A DNA stretch of 64,000 nucleotides. It comes from Diaphorobacter sp. HDW4A (GTDB lineage Bacteria > Pseudomonadota > Gammaproteobacteria > Burkholderiales > Burkholderiaceae_C). Made by a program: the position numbers and the translations under genes. Below, in pieces: positions 45,894 through 55,011 of this stretch. Below the pieces are notes generated by a model, which was given only the letters and a program-made list of their open reading frames with translations, had not been told where the DNA came from and did not search any database. How positions within the stretch are numbered: the stretch's first letter is position 1; every line of letters begins with the position of its first letter. The stretch is taken from assembly GCF_011305995.1 (NCBI RefSeq), contig NZ_CP049910.1, positions 3,844,001-3,908,000 on the forward strand, in the 5' to 3' direction.

Positions 45894-46397
45894 ATGGCGC
45901 GCGGCAACAGCAGCGGCACTGGCGGCGCAAGCATCTGGCCTTGGCTCGCCTGGGCTGTGGTGATCTTCCTCGCGGACCAATTCACCAAGGTACTGATCCT
46001 CGGCTACTACAGGCTCGGCGATGCCACGCACATCACCAGCTTCTTCAACGTCGTGCGCGCCCACAACACCGGCGCCGCCTTCAGCTTCCTTGCCAACGCG
46101 GGTGGCTGGCAGCGCTGGGTGTTCACCGGCATCGGCCTCGCAGCAGCCGTCTTCATCGTCTGGCAACTGCGCGCCCATCCGGGCCAGAAGCTGTTCGCGT
46201 TCTCGCTCTCCAGCATCCTCGGCGGCGCCATCGGCAACGTCGTGGATCGCCTGCAGCACGGTTATGTGGTCGACTTTCTCGACTTCCATCTGGGTGGCCG
46301 CCACTTCCCGGCATTCAACATCGCGGACAGCGCGATCACGATTGGCGCGATCTGTTTGATACTCGATGAGTTGATGCGGGTGAAACGTTCGAAATAA
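45894..46397 (+). CDS. lspA: lipoprotein signal peptidase II
   Basis: The 167-residue inner-membrane aspartic protease cuts the signal peptide from diacylglyceryl-lipoproteins. It has four hydrophobic helices, with catalytic Asp in [14 protein letters not shown] and FNIADSAI. The first residues follow ileS by 2 bases, so it is cotranscribed. Confidence 0.96.
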   Translation: MARGNSSGTGGASIWPWLAWAVVIFLADQFTKVLILGYYRLGDATHITSFFNVVRAHNTGAAFSFLANAGGWQRWVFTGIGLAAAVFIVWQLRAHPGQKLFAFSLSSILGGAIGNVVDRLQHGYVVDFLDFHLGGRHFPAFNIADSAITIGAICLILDELMRVKRSK

Positions 46398-46408
46398 GCG
46401 CCGTTGAT

Positions 46409-46732
46409 ATGAGCATCGTCGTCTTCTACATGCACAACGCGAGCCCCGAGGGGCTCGCCCCGTCGTGGCAGCCCGCGTGCCTGCACTACGACGACAAGCA
46501 GATGAGCGAGGCACTCAAGCAGTGCCAAGTGCTGCGCGCAGACCTTCGCAATGCACATGTGACCATGTCCTCCGAACTGCGCGAGATGGTCGGGCCCATG
46601 GGGGTAAGCGCCGTCGAAGACGGCAAGACGCCCGATGGCCATGACTATGAGTGGAGCAAGGCCGGCCGTGCAGGCAAGAGCCGAAGAAATGCCAACGAGC
46701 CTCCCAAGACGCGGCAGGACATGGATCGTTGA
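46409..46732 (+). CDS. hypothetical protein after lspA
   Basis: The 107-residue protein has no domain I recognise. It is soluble and rather polar. MSIVVFYMHNASPEG is followed by a helical middle (YDDKQMSEALKQCQVLRADLRN) and a basic, low-complexity tail (KAGRAGKSRRNANEPPK). Its start is 11 bases after lspA and its stop codon directly abuts the stop of the convergent DUF35 gene, so the boundary is compact. It could be a lineage-restricted small protein. Confidence 0.6.
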   Translation: MSIVVFYMHNASPEGLAPSWQPACLHYDDKQMSEALKQCQVLRADLRNAHVTMSSELREMVGPMGVSAVEDGKTPDGHDYEWSKAGRAGKSRRNANEPPKTRQDMDR

Positions 46733-47140
46733 CTACGCGGGCTGAAATTGCGGCAAGGCGAGGTCGTCATTGATCTGCTCAAACACCACACGCACTGGCA
46801 TTCCGATGTACAGCGAGTCCAGATCGGCATTCACGATGTTGGCCATGGTCTTCACCCCTTCACTGGTCTGCACCATCGCAACCGCATAGGGCAATCGCGT
46901 TTTCATGAAGGCATTCGCCGCACGCCGGTTGATGGTGAAGGTATAGATCACGCCCTCACCCGAGGCTTCGCCCCATTGGATGGCATCCGATCCACATCGC
47001 ACACAGAAGGCTCGTGGATAGAACTGCCAGTGCTGGCAGTCCGGGCAGTGTTGATACACCAGTTGGCCCTTGGCTGCGGCACTCCAATAGGGCTGCGTGA
47101 TGTCGGTGGGCTGTGGCAAAGGTCGTTGCAAATTGGTCAT
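46733..47140 (-). CDS. DUF35 zinc-ribbon/OB-fold acyl-CoA-associated protein
   Basis: The 135-residue protein has a rubredoxin-like zinc ribbon (Cys32, Cys35, Cys46, Cys49 in HCPDCQHWQF...FCVRCG), then an OB-fold (SGEGVIYTFTINRRAANAF). DUF35 proteins form complexes with thiolase-fold enzymes; in steroid side-chain degradation they partner aldolases and hydratases. The second of two adjacent ATGs (47140) fits GGGAG at 7 bases; the first would overlap the thiolase-like stop by one base. It is the last gene of the IclR-flanked operon. Confidence 0.85.
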   Translation of the reverse strand: MTNLQRPLPQPTDITQPYWSAAAKGQLVYQHCPDCQHWQFYPRAFCVRCGSDAIQWGEASGEGVIYTFTINRRAANAFMKTRLPYAVAMVQTSEGVKTMANIVNADLDSLYIGMPVRVVFEQINDDLALPQFQPA

Positions 47141-47142
47141 CA

Positions 47143-48303
47143 TCACACTCCCAGAATCATGGTGGTATTGCCGGAGAAAACCAGACCCGGCGCATGGCAC
47201 AGCGCAAGTTGCGCATCCGCGATCTGGCGACCCCCACACTCGCCGCGCAACTGGCGCACCGCTTCGATCACAAGAAAGATGCCGAACATTCCGGGATGGC
47301 CGTAAGACAACCCACCGCCCGATGTGTTGATCGGAAAGCGTCCACCCGGAGCCAGCGCACCGTCGGCGACAAAGGCCCCGCTCTCCCCGCGCTTGCAAAA
47401 GCCCAGCTCCTCAAGCGACTGCAGCACGCCAATCGTGAAGTGGTCATAAATCTGCACCACGTCCATGTCCTCACGCGTGACGCCCGCCATGTCGAACGCC
47501 GCCTGTGCAGTAGCTGCCACCCCGGTGTCCAGCCAATCATCGGTATTGAAAGGGGTGTAGTGATGCGCGTAGGTTTCCGCGATGCCCTGCACATAGACAG
47601 GCTTCGAGCGCAGCGCGCGTGCCCGTTCGGCAGACACCACCACCAGTGCACCGCCACCATCTGTCACCAGGCAGCAGTCTCGCTGGCGCAGCGGATCAGC
47701 CATCAACGGCGATGCCATCACTTCGTCGATGCTGGTCGGCTCGCGGCGATAGGCCTTGGGATTGAGTTGTGCCCAGCGCCGCGCTGCCACCGCGACTTCC
47801 GCCAGATCCTTAGGCGTGGTGCCATAGCGGTGCATGTGCAGTTGCGCAACCATGGCGTAGTAACCGATGGGGCTCAGATGACCATAGGGCAGGATGAACT
47901 GGCCGCGCGCCGTCGACGGACTGTCCGCCGCCACCGCGCCGCTCTTGCGTGAACCATCCGAGAGCTGCGTGCTGCCATAGGTAATCAGTGCGACCGAACA
48001 CATGCCCGAGGCAATGGCGTTCATCGCATGCCGGATATGCACGATGTTGGACATACCGCCCACGTTGGTGGAATCCACATAACGCGGTGTGATACCCAGA
48101 TACTCTGCCACCTGCAGACTGGAGAAACGATCATCGGTATGCGCAAAAACCGCATCCACGTCCTTCAGTGAAAGCCCCGCTTCGCCCAGTGCCGCGTGCG
48201 CGGCCTGCGCCTGCAATTCCAACGCCGACTTGCCGGGCACCTTGCCCAGATCGGATTCGGCCACGCCAGCGATGGCGATCGAACGCGAAAGTGATTGACT
48301 CAT
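47143..48303 (-). CDS. thiolase-superfamily protein lacking the nucleophilic cysteine (lipid-transfer/aldolase type)
   Basis: The 386-residue protein has the thiolase fold: SIAIAGVAESDLGKVPGKSA, later SGGGLSYGHPGMFGIF with the catalytic His336, and Cys369 in LALCHAPGL. At the site where thiolases carry the acylated Cys, the sequence reads TNVGGMSNIVHIRHA (Gly82-Gly83), so the normal nucleophile is missing. This is seen in SCP2-thiolase-like aldolases that work with DUF35 partners (Ltp2 type). A retro-aldol or non-classical cleavage at the end of the pathway is therefore more likely than standard thiolysis. The next gene is the DUF35 partner. Confidence 0.82.
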   Translation of the reverse strand: MSQSLSRSIAIAGVAESDLGKVPGKSALELQAQAAHAALGEAGLSLKDVDAVFAHTDDRFSSLQVAEYLGITPRYVDSTNVGGMSNIVHIRHAMNAIASGMCSVALITYGSTQLSDGSRKSGAVAADSPSTARGQFILPYGHLSPIGYYAMVAQLHMHRYGTTPKDLAEVAVAARRWAQLNPKAYRREPTSIDEVMASPLMADPLRQRDCCLVTDGGGALVVVSAERARALRSKPVYVQGIAETYAHHYTPFNTDDWLDTGVAATAQAAFDMAGVTREDMDVVQIYDHFTIGVLQSLEELGFCKRGESGAFVADGALAPGGRFPINTSGGGLSYGHPGMFGIFLVIEAVRQLRGECGGRQIADAQLALCHAPGLVFSGNTTMILGV

Positions 48304-48341
48304 GAGTTGCTTTCTTCCTTCTTGTCAGCAAGGGGCCGACA

Positions 48342-49499
48342 TCACATCGCTCGTGCGATCACCTCGCGCATGATTTCGGACGATCCGCCATAAATACGGT
48401 TGGGCCGCACATCGGTATAGGCCCGTGCGATCGGGTACTCCCGCATGTAGCCATAGCCGCCAAAGAACTGGAGCAGATCATCGATGGAGCGCGTGGCTTC
48501 GCTGGCCCACAGCTTGGCCATTGCCGCGCCGTCGGGCGTGAGCTCGCCACGCAGAAACTGGGCCAGGCAGTTGTCCACCAGCGCTCGCGTGGCCCAGGTC
48601 TGCGCCTTGATGTCGGCGAGCTTGAAACGGATGAATTGGTTCTCGATCAGCGGCTTGCCAAAGGTGTGTCGCTGCTTGACGTAGTCGACGGTCCATTGCA
48701 GCGCCACCTCCAGCGCAGTGGCACAGCGCAGCGCGATCAACAGGCGCTCACGCACCAGTCCGTGCATGCCGTACGCAAAGCCTTTGTTGATTTCGCCAAC
48801 CAACATGTCGTGCGGCACAAAAACGTTGTCGAAAAACAGCTCGGCCGTGTCCTGCGCCTTCTGCCCCATCTTGTCGAGCAGGCGGCCACGGCTGAAGCCC
48901 TCGCTGCGCGTGTCCACCCATAGCAAGCTGACGCCGCGCGCTCCCGCCGCCAAATCCGTCTTGGCGAACACCAGCACTCGGTCCGCGTGAAAGCCGTTGG
49001 TGATGAACGTTTTCTGACCGCTCAACCGGAATCCCCCATCCACTTGAACCGCGCTCGTGCGGATCGCCTTCAGATCACTGCCGGTGCCGGGCTCGGTCAT
49101 GGCAACCGATCCCACGATGTCACCGCTCGCCATCCCGGGAAGGAGCGCTCTCTTCTGCGCCTCGCTGCCGAACTCCAGCAAATAGGGTGCGACGTTTTCC
49201 GAGTGTGTCGTGAATCCGGTCACGCCTGTAGCCAGTGCGCGAGCGATTTCCTCGACCACGATGGCGCTGAAGAGAAAGTCGCCTCCACCGCCGCCGTATT
49301 CGTCTGAAATGCTGGGCAACAGCAGGCCAGCGGCTCCCGCATCGCGCCAGAGCTGGCGTGGCACCATCCCCTCATTTTCCCAATCGTGATGATGCGGCAT
49401 GATCCTGTCCGCGATGAAGCGGGCCACGCTGGCGCGGTACATCTCATGGTCCGATGAAAAGGCAGTGCGCTTCATCCATTGATCGTCGTTGTGACTCAT
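48342..49499 (-). CDS. acyl-CoA dehydrogenase
   Basis: The 385-residue flavoprotein has GSVAMTEPGTGSDLKAIRT (FAD loop), ITNGFHADRVLVFAKT, and C-terminal YGYMREYPIARAYTDVRPNR then IYGGSSEIM. The base is probably Glu251 in GLVRERLLIAL rather than in the IYGG position. It would make the alpha-beta double bond in the acyl-CoA from the ligase gene downstream of the MaoC gene. GGAG precedes the ATG. It is part of the operon 53942-46733. Confidence 0.9.
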   Translation of the reverse strand: MSHNDDQWMKRTAFSSDHEMYRASVARFIADRIMPHHHDWENEGMVPRQLWRDAGAAGLLLPSISDEYGGGGGDFLFSAIVVEEIARALATGVTGFTTHSENVAPYLLEFGSEAQKRALLPGMASGDIVGSVAMTEPGTGSDLKAIRTSAVQVDGGFRLSGQKTFITNGFHADRVLVFAKTDLAAGARGVSLLWVDTRSEGFSRGRLLDKMGQKAQDTAELFFDNVFVPHDMLVGEINKGFAYGMHGLVRERLLIALRCATALEVALQWTVDYVKQRHTFGKPLIENQFIRFKLADIKAQTWATRALVDNCLAQFLRGELTPDGAAMAKLWASEATRSIDDLLQFFGGYGYMREYPIARAYTDVRPNRIYGGSSEIMREVIARAM

Positions 49500-49529
49500 T
49501 GCAGTCTCCGGCCTTTCTTGTGCATGGTG

Positions 49530-51071
49530 TCAGTGGGCAATCTGGCTGGCTTGTGGCCAGTAGCGTGCCTTGACCAAACGCTTGAGCAGCTTGCCCGAAT
49601 CGGCACGCGGCAGTTCACTGACGAAATCCACCGAGCGCGGACATTTGAGCGCCGCCATCTTGCTGCGGCACAACGCAATCAGTTCGGCGGCCAACGCGTC
49701 ACTCGCGTCGGCAGCGTTCTGCAATTGCACGACGGCCTTGACCTCTTCGCCAAACTCCTCGTTGGGCACGCCAACTACCGCTACGTCGGACACCGCGGGA
49801 TGCATGGAGAGAATGTTCTCGGCCTCTTGAGGGTAGATATTTACCCCGCCCGAAACAATGGTGTTGGCCAGCCGATCCGTGAGATAGAGGTACCCCTCCT
49901 CGTCCAGATAGCCGATGTCGCCATACGTGGCCCAGCCGCGGTCGTTGTAGGCGCTGCGGGTTTTCTCAGGATCGTTGTGGTATGTGAAGCTTCCGCCACC
50001 CGAAAAGTAGATCACGCCTGCTTCACCCTCAGGTAGCTCCTGCCCCTCGCTATCAACGATGTGCACCTGTCCAAATTCAGGCCTGCCGACCGAACCCTTG
50101 TGCGCCAGCCATTCAGCGGAGTCGAGCGACGTGCGCCCCACCAGTTCCGTGCCACTGTAGAACTCAAACAGAATCGGCCCCCACCAATCGATCATCTGTT
50201 CCTTGACGGCGACAGGACAGGGTGCGGCCGCATGAATCGCAAAGCGCATGCTGCCCAGATCGAAGCGCGCGCGATCAGCATCGGGCAAGCGCAACATGCG
50301 AATGAACATGGTCGGCACCCATTGCGCATGGGTGACGCCAAAACGCTCGATGGCTTCGAGCGCGAGCAGCGGATCGAACTTCTCCATCATCACGCTGGTG
50401 CCACCCACCTTCATCACATTCATGTTCCAGCGAATCGGTGCGGTGTGATAGAACGGCGCCGTCGAGAGATATACGGAGCCTGCGTCGAACTCCTTCCAGC
50501 GAGTGCGCGGATCATCCTTGCTGGCAAAGAACTTGTTCGCATCCGCCAGCGGTCGCTTGATGCCCTTGGGCAGGCCCGTCGTGCCAGACGAGTAGCAAAA
50601 ATCCATGCCCTGCATGGTTTGCGGCAGTCGGACGCAAGCTGCGACACTGGCGATGAAGTGATCGTAGCCCTCAAAACCCGGACGCTCTCCATCCAGCAAC
50701 ACCCGCTTGAGCGGCAAATTCAACAGCACGTCGGCATCGATGTCGCCAAGCGTTTCGCGGGAACAGAAGACTGCCTTGGCACCACAGTCCTCAAGGATGT
50801 ATTTCACCTCGTCGGCCTTGAGATGCCGACTGATGGGCGTGTAGTACAGGCCGACGCGGTACGCCGCCCAGATGATCTCGAAATAGCGCACATGGTTCTC
50901 GAGAAAGATGGCGATACCGTCTCCCTGCTTCAAACCCGAGGCCACCAGGGCCGCAGCGCATTGACGCGAGCGTTGCTCCAGTTCGTGCCATCGCACCGCA
51001 CACCCCGAAGGAACCATGTAATAGGCAACACCGTCGGGGTTGTCGCGGGCAAAGGTTTCAATGGTGGACAT
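49530..51071 (-). CDS. acyl-CoA synthetase (AMP-forming)
   Basis: The 513-residue ligase has a P-loop FCYSSGTTGLPKGIKRP, FEFYSGTELVG, hinge LTDRLANTIVSGGVNIYP and catalytic Lys in RADSGKLLKRLVKARYWP. It activates an unknown carboxylic acid as its CoA ester, the first step of the pathway set out by the neighbouring genes. It lies between the MaoC hydratase and the dehydrogenase genes. The relationship to long-chain and aromatic/terpenoid-acid synthetases cannot be settled by eye. Confidence 0.9.
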   Translation of the reverse strand: MSTIETFARDNPDGVAYYMVPSGCAVRWHELEQRSRQCAAALVASGLKQGDGIAIFLENHVRYFEIIWAAYRVGLYYTPISRHLKADEVKYILEDCGAKAVFCSRETLGDIDADVLLNLPLKRVLLDGERPGFEGYDHFIASVAACVRLPQTMQGMDFCYSSGTTGLPKGIKRPLADANKFFASKDDPRTRWKEFDAGSVYLSTAPFYHTAPIRWNMNVMKVGGTSVMMEKFDPLLALEAIERFGVTHAQWVPTMFIRMLRLPDADRARFDLGSMRFAIHAAAPCPVAVKEQMIDWWGPILFEFYSGTELVGRTSLDSAEWLAHKGSVGRPEFGQVHIVDSEGQELPEGEAGVIYFSGGGSFTYHNDPEKTRSAYNDRGWATYGDIGYLDEEGYLYLTDRLANTIVSGGVNIYPQEAENILSMHPAVSDVAVVGVPNEEFGEEVKAVVQLQNAADASDALAAELIALCRSKMAALKCPRSVDFVSELPRADSGKLLKRLVKARYWPQASQIAH

Positions 51072-51086
51072 ATCCAGCGTTCCTCT

Positions 51087-51989
51087 TCATTCGGCCGACA
51101 TTCGAATCTCGGCCACCCCATGGCTCAGCACCTTGCACTGACGCTCCCTGACCCAGACCTCAAAGTGAACTGCCTGCGTTGCAGAGACCGGATCCTGCAT
51201 GCCGTGCCACACACGCAGGATCAGGGTTTCACCAGGAATCACCGGAGCAGAAAATCGCGCCGCAATGCTTGCCAGGCGCTGCGGCGCATTGCCACACACC
51301 AGCCGAAGCAGTCCCCTCGCCGCCATCCCATAGGTGCAAAGGCCATGCAGGATCGGTTGCTCGAACCCCGCATTGCGCCAGACCTGCGGTAGTGCATGAA
51401 TCGGATTGCGGTCACCGTTGAGTCGATAGAGCAGTGCGGCGTTGCGCCGTGTACCCATCTCGATTTCGACATCATGGGCGCTGGTGGGCGCGGCTTGCAG
51501 CGCAGGCAAGGGTGCGTCGCTGCACGCCCTGCCCATTGTCGAATAGCCGCCATCTGCGCGGCAAAAAGAGACATGCTCCACATAGGCAACTCGCCGCCCG
51601 CTGTCCGCATCAAGGACCTCGCGCTCGGTCGTGACCAATGCACCTTTTCCGACGCCCTTGTCGACGATACCGCTCACTCGCGTCCTGCTCAGCAGCTTGC
51701 CACTGGGTGCCAAGACGGCGTCGAAGCGCATGCGATGCTCGCCATGCAGAATCTGCATCCAGTCGATGCCTGTTTTCGGATCCGTTGCCCACGCACCCGG
51801 CGCACCCACTGTGGCGAGCAAGGTCGGTACGACGCGCAGATCATCCTCCACGACGTAGCCCAGATCCGATTCGTCAAATGGATCTTCCGCCATGCCCAGA
51901 CTCAGCGCGTACAGGATGACATCGTCCTGCGAATATTCGTTGATGACGTCGGCAAACTGCCAATGCTTTACAGCCTCATAGTCGATCAT
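51087..51989 (-). CDS. MaoC/hot-dog enoyl-CoA hydratase 2 (MFE-2-like)
   Basis: The 300-residue protein has two hot-dog parts. The C-terminal one holds the hydratase-2 motif YRLNGDRNPIHALP with the Asp/His pair, and QPILHGLCTYGMAARGLL. These match the R-specific hydratase domain of eukaryotic MFE-2. It would hydrate the enoyl-CoA to an (R)-3-hydroxyacyl-CoA, which the SDR gene 10 bases upstream could oxidise. The N-terminal hot-dog is degenerate. Confidence 0.88.
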   Translation of the reverse strand: MIDYEAVKHWQFADVINEYSQDDVILYALSLGMAEDPFDESDLGYVVEDDLRVVPTLLATVGAPGAWATDPKTGIDWMQILHGEHRMRFDAVLAPSGKLLSRTRVSGIVDKGVGKGALVTTEREVLDADSGRRVAYVEHVSFCRADGGYSTMGRACSDAPLPALQAAPTSAHDVEIEMGTRRNAALLYRLNGDRNPIHALPQVWRNAGFEQPILHGLCTYGMAARGLLRLVCGNAPQRLASIAARFSAPVIPGETLILRVWHGMQDPVSATQAVHFEVWVRERQCKVLSHGVAEIRMSAE

Positions 51990-51999
51990 CGTCGCGCCC

Positions 52000-52908
52000 T
52001 CAGACCGGGTCCCAGGAGAACACTTCGGGCGAACGTTCCAGTGGCGTGAATGCCCGCTTGATGGCCGGCAGCGCGTGTGTGCGCAAGCTCTCCTGATCCC
52101 AGCCCGTGGCGCTGTGCACCGAGACCAACGGGCGCGGCTGGCTCATCACCATAACCTCATTGCCACGCACCGCGAGGACCTGGCCGTTGATTTCCGCAGA
52201 ATCGTCGCTGATGAGAAAGGCCGCGACTGCCGCAACCTGCTCCGGCTTCATCGATTGCATGCGGGCAAGACGCTGCTTCTCGGCCTCAGTCTCACTTGGC
52301 AGGGTGCCGATCAACCGGCTCCAGGCAAACGGTGCGATGCAGTTGGAGCGCACGTTAAATCGCGCCATGTCGAGCGCAATCGATTTGGACAGCGCGGTCA
52401 TTCCCAACTTGGCCGCCGCATAGTTGGCCTGACCGAAATTGCCAATCAGCCCAGAGGTCGATGTCATGTGTACCATGACGCCGCTTTCCTGATCCTTGAA
52501 AAAAGGTGCTGCGGCACGACTCACGAAATAGCTGCCGTGCAAATGCACATCGATCACGGCGCGCCATTCGTCCTCGTTCATCTTGTGGAAGATGCGGTCA
52601 CGCAGGATGCCCGCGTTGTTGACCACACCATCGATCCGACCGAAACGATCCACCGCCGTCTGAATGATGCTGGCCGCGCCCTCGCGCGTGGCCACCGAAT
52701 GCGTGTCGGCTACCGCCTGCCCACCTGCGGCAACGATCTCGCCCACCACCTGGTTGGCCGGACCTGCGGCCTGACCTTCCCCATTGCCGCTTGATCCCAG
52801 ATCGTTGACGACCACCTTCGCACCGAGCCTTGCAAGCAACAGGGCCGTTGCCTTGCCAATGCCGTTGCCAGCGCCCGTCACAACCACCACCTTGTCCTTC
52901 ATTTCCAT
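52000..52908 (-). CDS. short-chain dehydrogenase, (R)-3-hydroxyacyl-CoA type (MFE-2-like)
   Basis: The 302-residue SDR has cofactor loop VVVTGAGNGIGKATALLLA, NAG region VNNAGILRDRIFHKM, and catalytic Ser/Tyr/Lys in STSGLIGNFGQANYAAAKLG. NDLGSSGNGEG after the second strand is typical of the dehydrogenase domain of MFE-2 (HSD17B4-like). The start at 52908 has AAGGAG 8 bases before it. With the hydratase it forms a split version of MFE-2. Confidence 0.9.
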   Translation of the reverse strand: MEMKDKVVVVTGAGNGIGKATALLLARLGAKVVVNDLGSSGNGEGQAAGPANQVVGEIVAAGGQAVADTHSVATREGAASIIQTAVDRFGRIDGVVNNAGILRDRIFHKMNEDEWRAVIDVHLHGSYFVSRAAAPFFKDQESGVMVHMTSTSGLIGNFGQANYAAAKLGMTALSKSIALDMARFNVRSNCIAPFAWSRLIGTLPSETEAEKQRLARMQSMKPEQVAAVAAFLISDDSAEINGQVLAVRGNEVMVMSQPRPLVSVHSATGWDQESLRTHALPAIKRAFTPLERSPEVFSWDPV

Positions 52909-52955
52909 CTGACTGTCTCCTTCATCTTTTCGCCCCGCACAAGCGTGGGACTGCT

Positions 52956-53942
52956 TCAATCCGACTGGATCTTTCCGACGCGGATCACTTCGGTCCAGCG
53001 ATCCTTCTCACGTTGCACGAAACGCTCAAAGTCCTGCGGGCTACCGCCCACGGCAGCGCCGCCTTGCTGCGCAATCGTCTTGCGCACATCAGGGTCTGCC
53101 AGCACTGTATTGAGTTCAGCGTTCAGCGCCTTCACGACGGCGGGCGGCGTTTTGGACGAAACGAACAGCCCCAACCACACCGACACATCAAAGTCGGGAT
53201 AGCCCAACTCCACAAGCGTGGGCACGTCGGGCAACTCGCTGCTGCGCTCGCGCGTGGTTACGGCAATCGGTCGAATCTTTCCACCGCGTATCAACGGCAA
53301 CGCCGTAATCAGGTTGTCCACCATGTAGTCCACCTGACCGGCGATCAGGTCGGTCAGCGCTGGCGATGCACCTTTGTAAATAACGTCCACAGAACGGATG
53401 CCGGTGCGTTGATTCAACAGCGCACCCGCAAGATGGCCGGACGAACCGCTGGTGGAGACCGCCATCGACAGACCGTCAGGCTTGGTGCTCGCGTACTGCT
53501 TGAGATCGGCCACCGACTTGACAGACAAGCGGGGATTGACCACCACAACGTCCGGCATGGACAGCACATGAATCACTGCCGTCATATCGCCGAAGGTATA
53601 GGGTAGTTTTTTCTGCAACTCGTAATTTGCGGCGTTCGGTCCGAGGCTGCCCATCACCAGCGTGCGGCCATCCGGCTCGGCACGAAGCATGGCCTGGATT
53701 CCGATCGCACCACCTGCGCCCGGGTGGTTTTCCACGATCACAGGTTGATGGATACGCTCACCCAACGACTTGGCGATCAGCCGACTGGTGATGTCCAGAA
53801 TCCCGCCCGGGGAGCTCGGCGCAATGATCCTGTAAGGCTTGCCGGCCGGTAGATCCGACGGCATGTTTTGCGCCTGCGCGGCCCCATGCAGCCCCACAGT
53901 CATTGCAGCACTGATGCAAGCAAGTAGGTGGCGACGATTCAT
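52956..53942 (-). CDS. Bug/TctC-family periplasmic solute-binding protein, first gene of the catabolic operon
   Basis: The 328-residue binding protein has a Sec signal (MNRRHLLACISAAMTVGLHGAAQA) and the tripartite-tricarboxylate receptor fold (YRIIAPSSPGGILDITSRLIA; VENHPGAGGAIGIQ; VIYKGASPALTDLIAG). AAGGAG lies 8 bases before the ATG. It would capture the carboxylate that the operon degrades. No TctA/TctB membrane subunits are nearby, so it must use a transporter encoded elsewhere. It is divergent from the IclR gene. Confidence 0.9.
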   Translation of the reverse strand: MNRRHLLACISAAMTVGLHGAAQAQNMPSDLPAGKPYRIIAPSSPGGILDITSRLIAKSLGERIHQPVIVENHPGAGGAIGIQAMLRAEPDGRTLVMGSLGPNAANYELQKKLPYTFGDMTAVIHVLSMPDVVVVNPRLSVKSVADLKQYASTKPDGLSMAVSTSGSSGHLAGALLNQRTGIRSVDVIYKGASPALTDLIAGQVDYMVDNLITALPLIRGGKIRPIAVTTRERSSELPDVPTLVELGYPDFDVSVWLGLFVSSKTPPAVVKALNAELNTVLADPDVRKTIAQQGGAAVGGSPQDFERFVQREKDRWTEVIRVGKIQSD

Positions 53943-53990
53943 TGTTCTGTCTCCTTCCAGAATGGAAATATAGGTATACTGTCCTCCTGG

Positions 53991-54015
53991 CGGATTTATA
54001 AATCCGTCCAACGGA
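53991..54015. promoter_or_regulatory. palindromic operator between the Bug and IclR genes
   Basis: CGGATTTATAAATCCG (53991-54006) is a perfect 16-base palindrome. It overlaps a second inverted repeat TCCGT-CCA-ACGGA (54003-54015). It sits 49 bases before the Bug start and 119 bases before the IclR start, a placement typical for an IclR-family operator. Confidence 0.6.
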
Positions 54016-54133
54016 TATTTAAGAACACTTCATCTTGGGCGTCAAGATCGTTTGCCGCAGTCGCACTTCGCCTCTCGTTAAGGGCTGCTTCGGCACTGCC
54101 CTGCATGCGCGCCCGATTCTGGGAAACAAGGAC

Positions 54134-54931
54134 ATGACGGAACTGGACAACGAAGGCTTCGTGCGCTCCTTTGCGCGCGGCCTCAGCGTGCTGGAGACCA
54201 TGGGCACCAGCGGTCCTCACACGCTTGCCAGCATCGCTACCGCCACTGGCTTGCCGCGCACCGTAGTACGGCGCATCTCTCTCACATTGTGCGAGTTGGG
54301 CTATGCGGTACTGGATGAGGACAAGGTATTTCACCTCACGACCAAAGTGCTCAGCCTGGGCACCAGCTATCTGACTTCACTGCCTTTCTGGGGCCATGCA
54401 CAACGCGTGCTGGAAAGCCTGTGTGCGCAGTTGCAGGAGTCCTGCGCGATCGCGCTTTTCGACGGCAGCGACGCGGTGTTTGTGCTGCGCATTCCATCGA
54501 GCAAGATCATGTCGCTGCGGCTGGGCATGGGCAGCCGCCTACCGGCCTACGCCACCGCTCCGGGCCGCTTGCTGCTAGCGCACTGCCACACCGAGGTGCG
54601 CGAGCGCTATCTGCAAACGCATGCGCTCGCACCGCTGACACAGCACACCTTGACGGAGAAAGACGCGATTGCACAGTCACTTGCACAGATTCAGCGCGAT
54701 GGCTATGCATGGGTAGATGGCGAGTTCGACCCGCATGTGACCGGATTGGCCGTGCCGATCTATGACGAGAAAAATCAGGTAAGCGCGGCCATCAGCGCCA
54801 ACCTGTTGCGCTTGGAGTTCGATCTCAAGCGCGCGCAGGCCGATGTCCTCCCGGCGCTGCGCAACGCGTCCATGCTCTTGGCCGGACTGGCGCCCGCTTT
54901 TCTGCATTCACGGTCCGCACCTCGACTCTGA
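54134..54931 (+). CDS. IclR-family transcriptional regulator
   Basis: The 265-residue protein has an N-terminal winged helix (RSFARGLSVLETMG then TLASIATATGLPRTVVRRIS) and the C-terminal effector-binding domain (YATAPGRLLLAHC; GYAWVDGEFDPHVTGLAVPI). The PcaR/PobR-like start VRSFARGLSVLE points to the group that controls aromatic-acid catabolism. The ATG at 54134 was chosen over an earlier in-frame ATG that adds 33 atypical residues. It most likely governs the divergent operon 53942-46733 through the palindrome between them. Confidence 0.9.
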   Translation: MTELDNEGFVRSFARGLSVLETMGTSGPHTLASIATATGLPRTVVRRISLTLCELGYAVLDEDKVFHLTTKVLSLGTSYLTSLPFWGHAQRVLESLCAQLQESCAIALFDGSDAVFVLRIPSSKIMSLRLGMGSRLPAYATAPGRLLLAHCHTEVRERYLQTHALAPLTQHTLTEKDAIAQSLAQIQRDGYAWVDGEFDPHVTGLAVPIYDEKNQVSAAISANLLRLEFDLKRAQADVLPALRNASMLLAGLAPAFLHSRSAPRL

Positions 54932-55011
54932 TTACTTCCTATCTCGGCACGCTGTGCGGCCTCGGCTATTCTTCGCGCTTTACGCTCCCGTCAAGACAAC
55001 AGAAGACTGCC

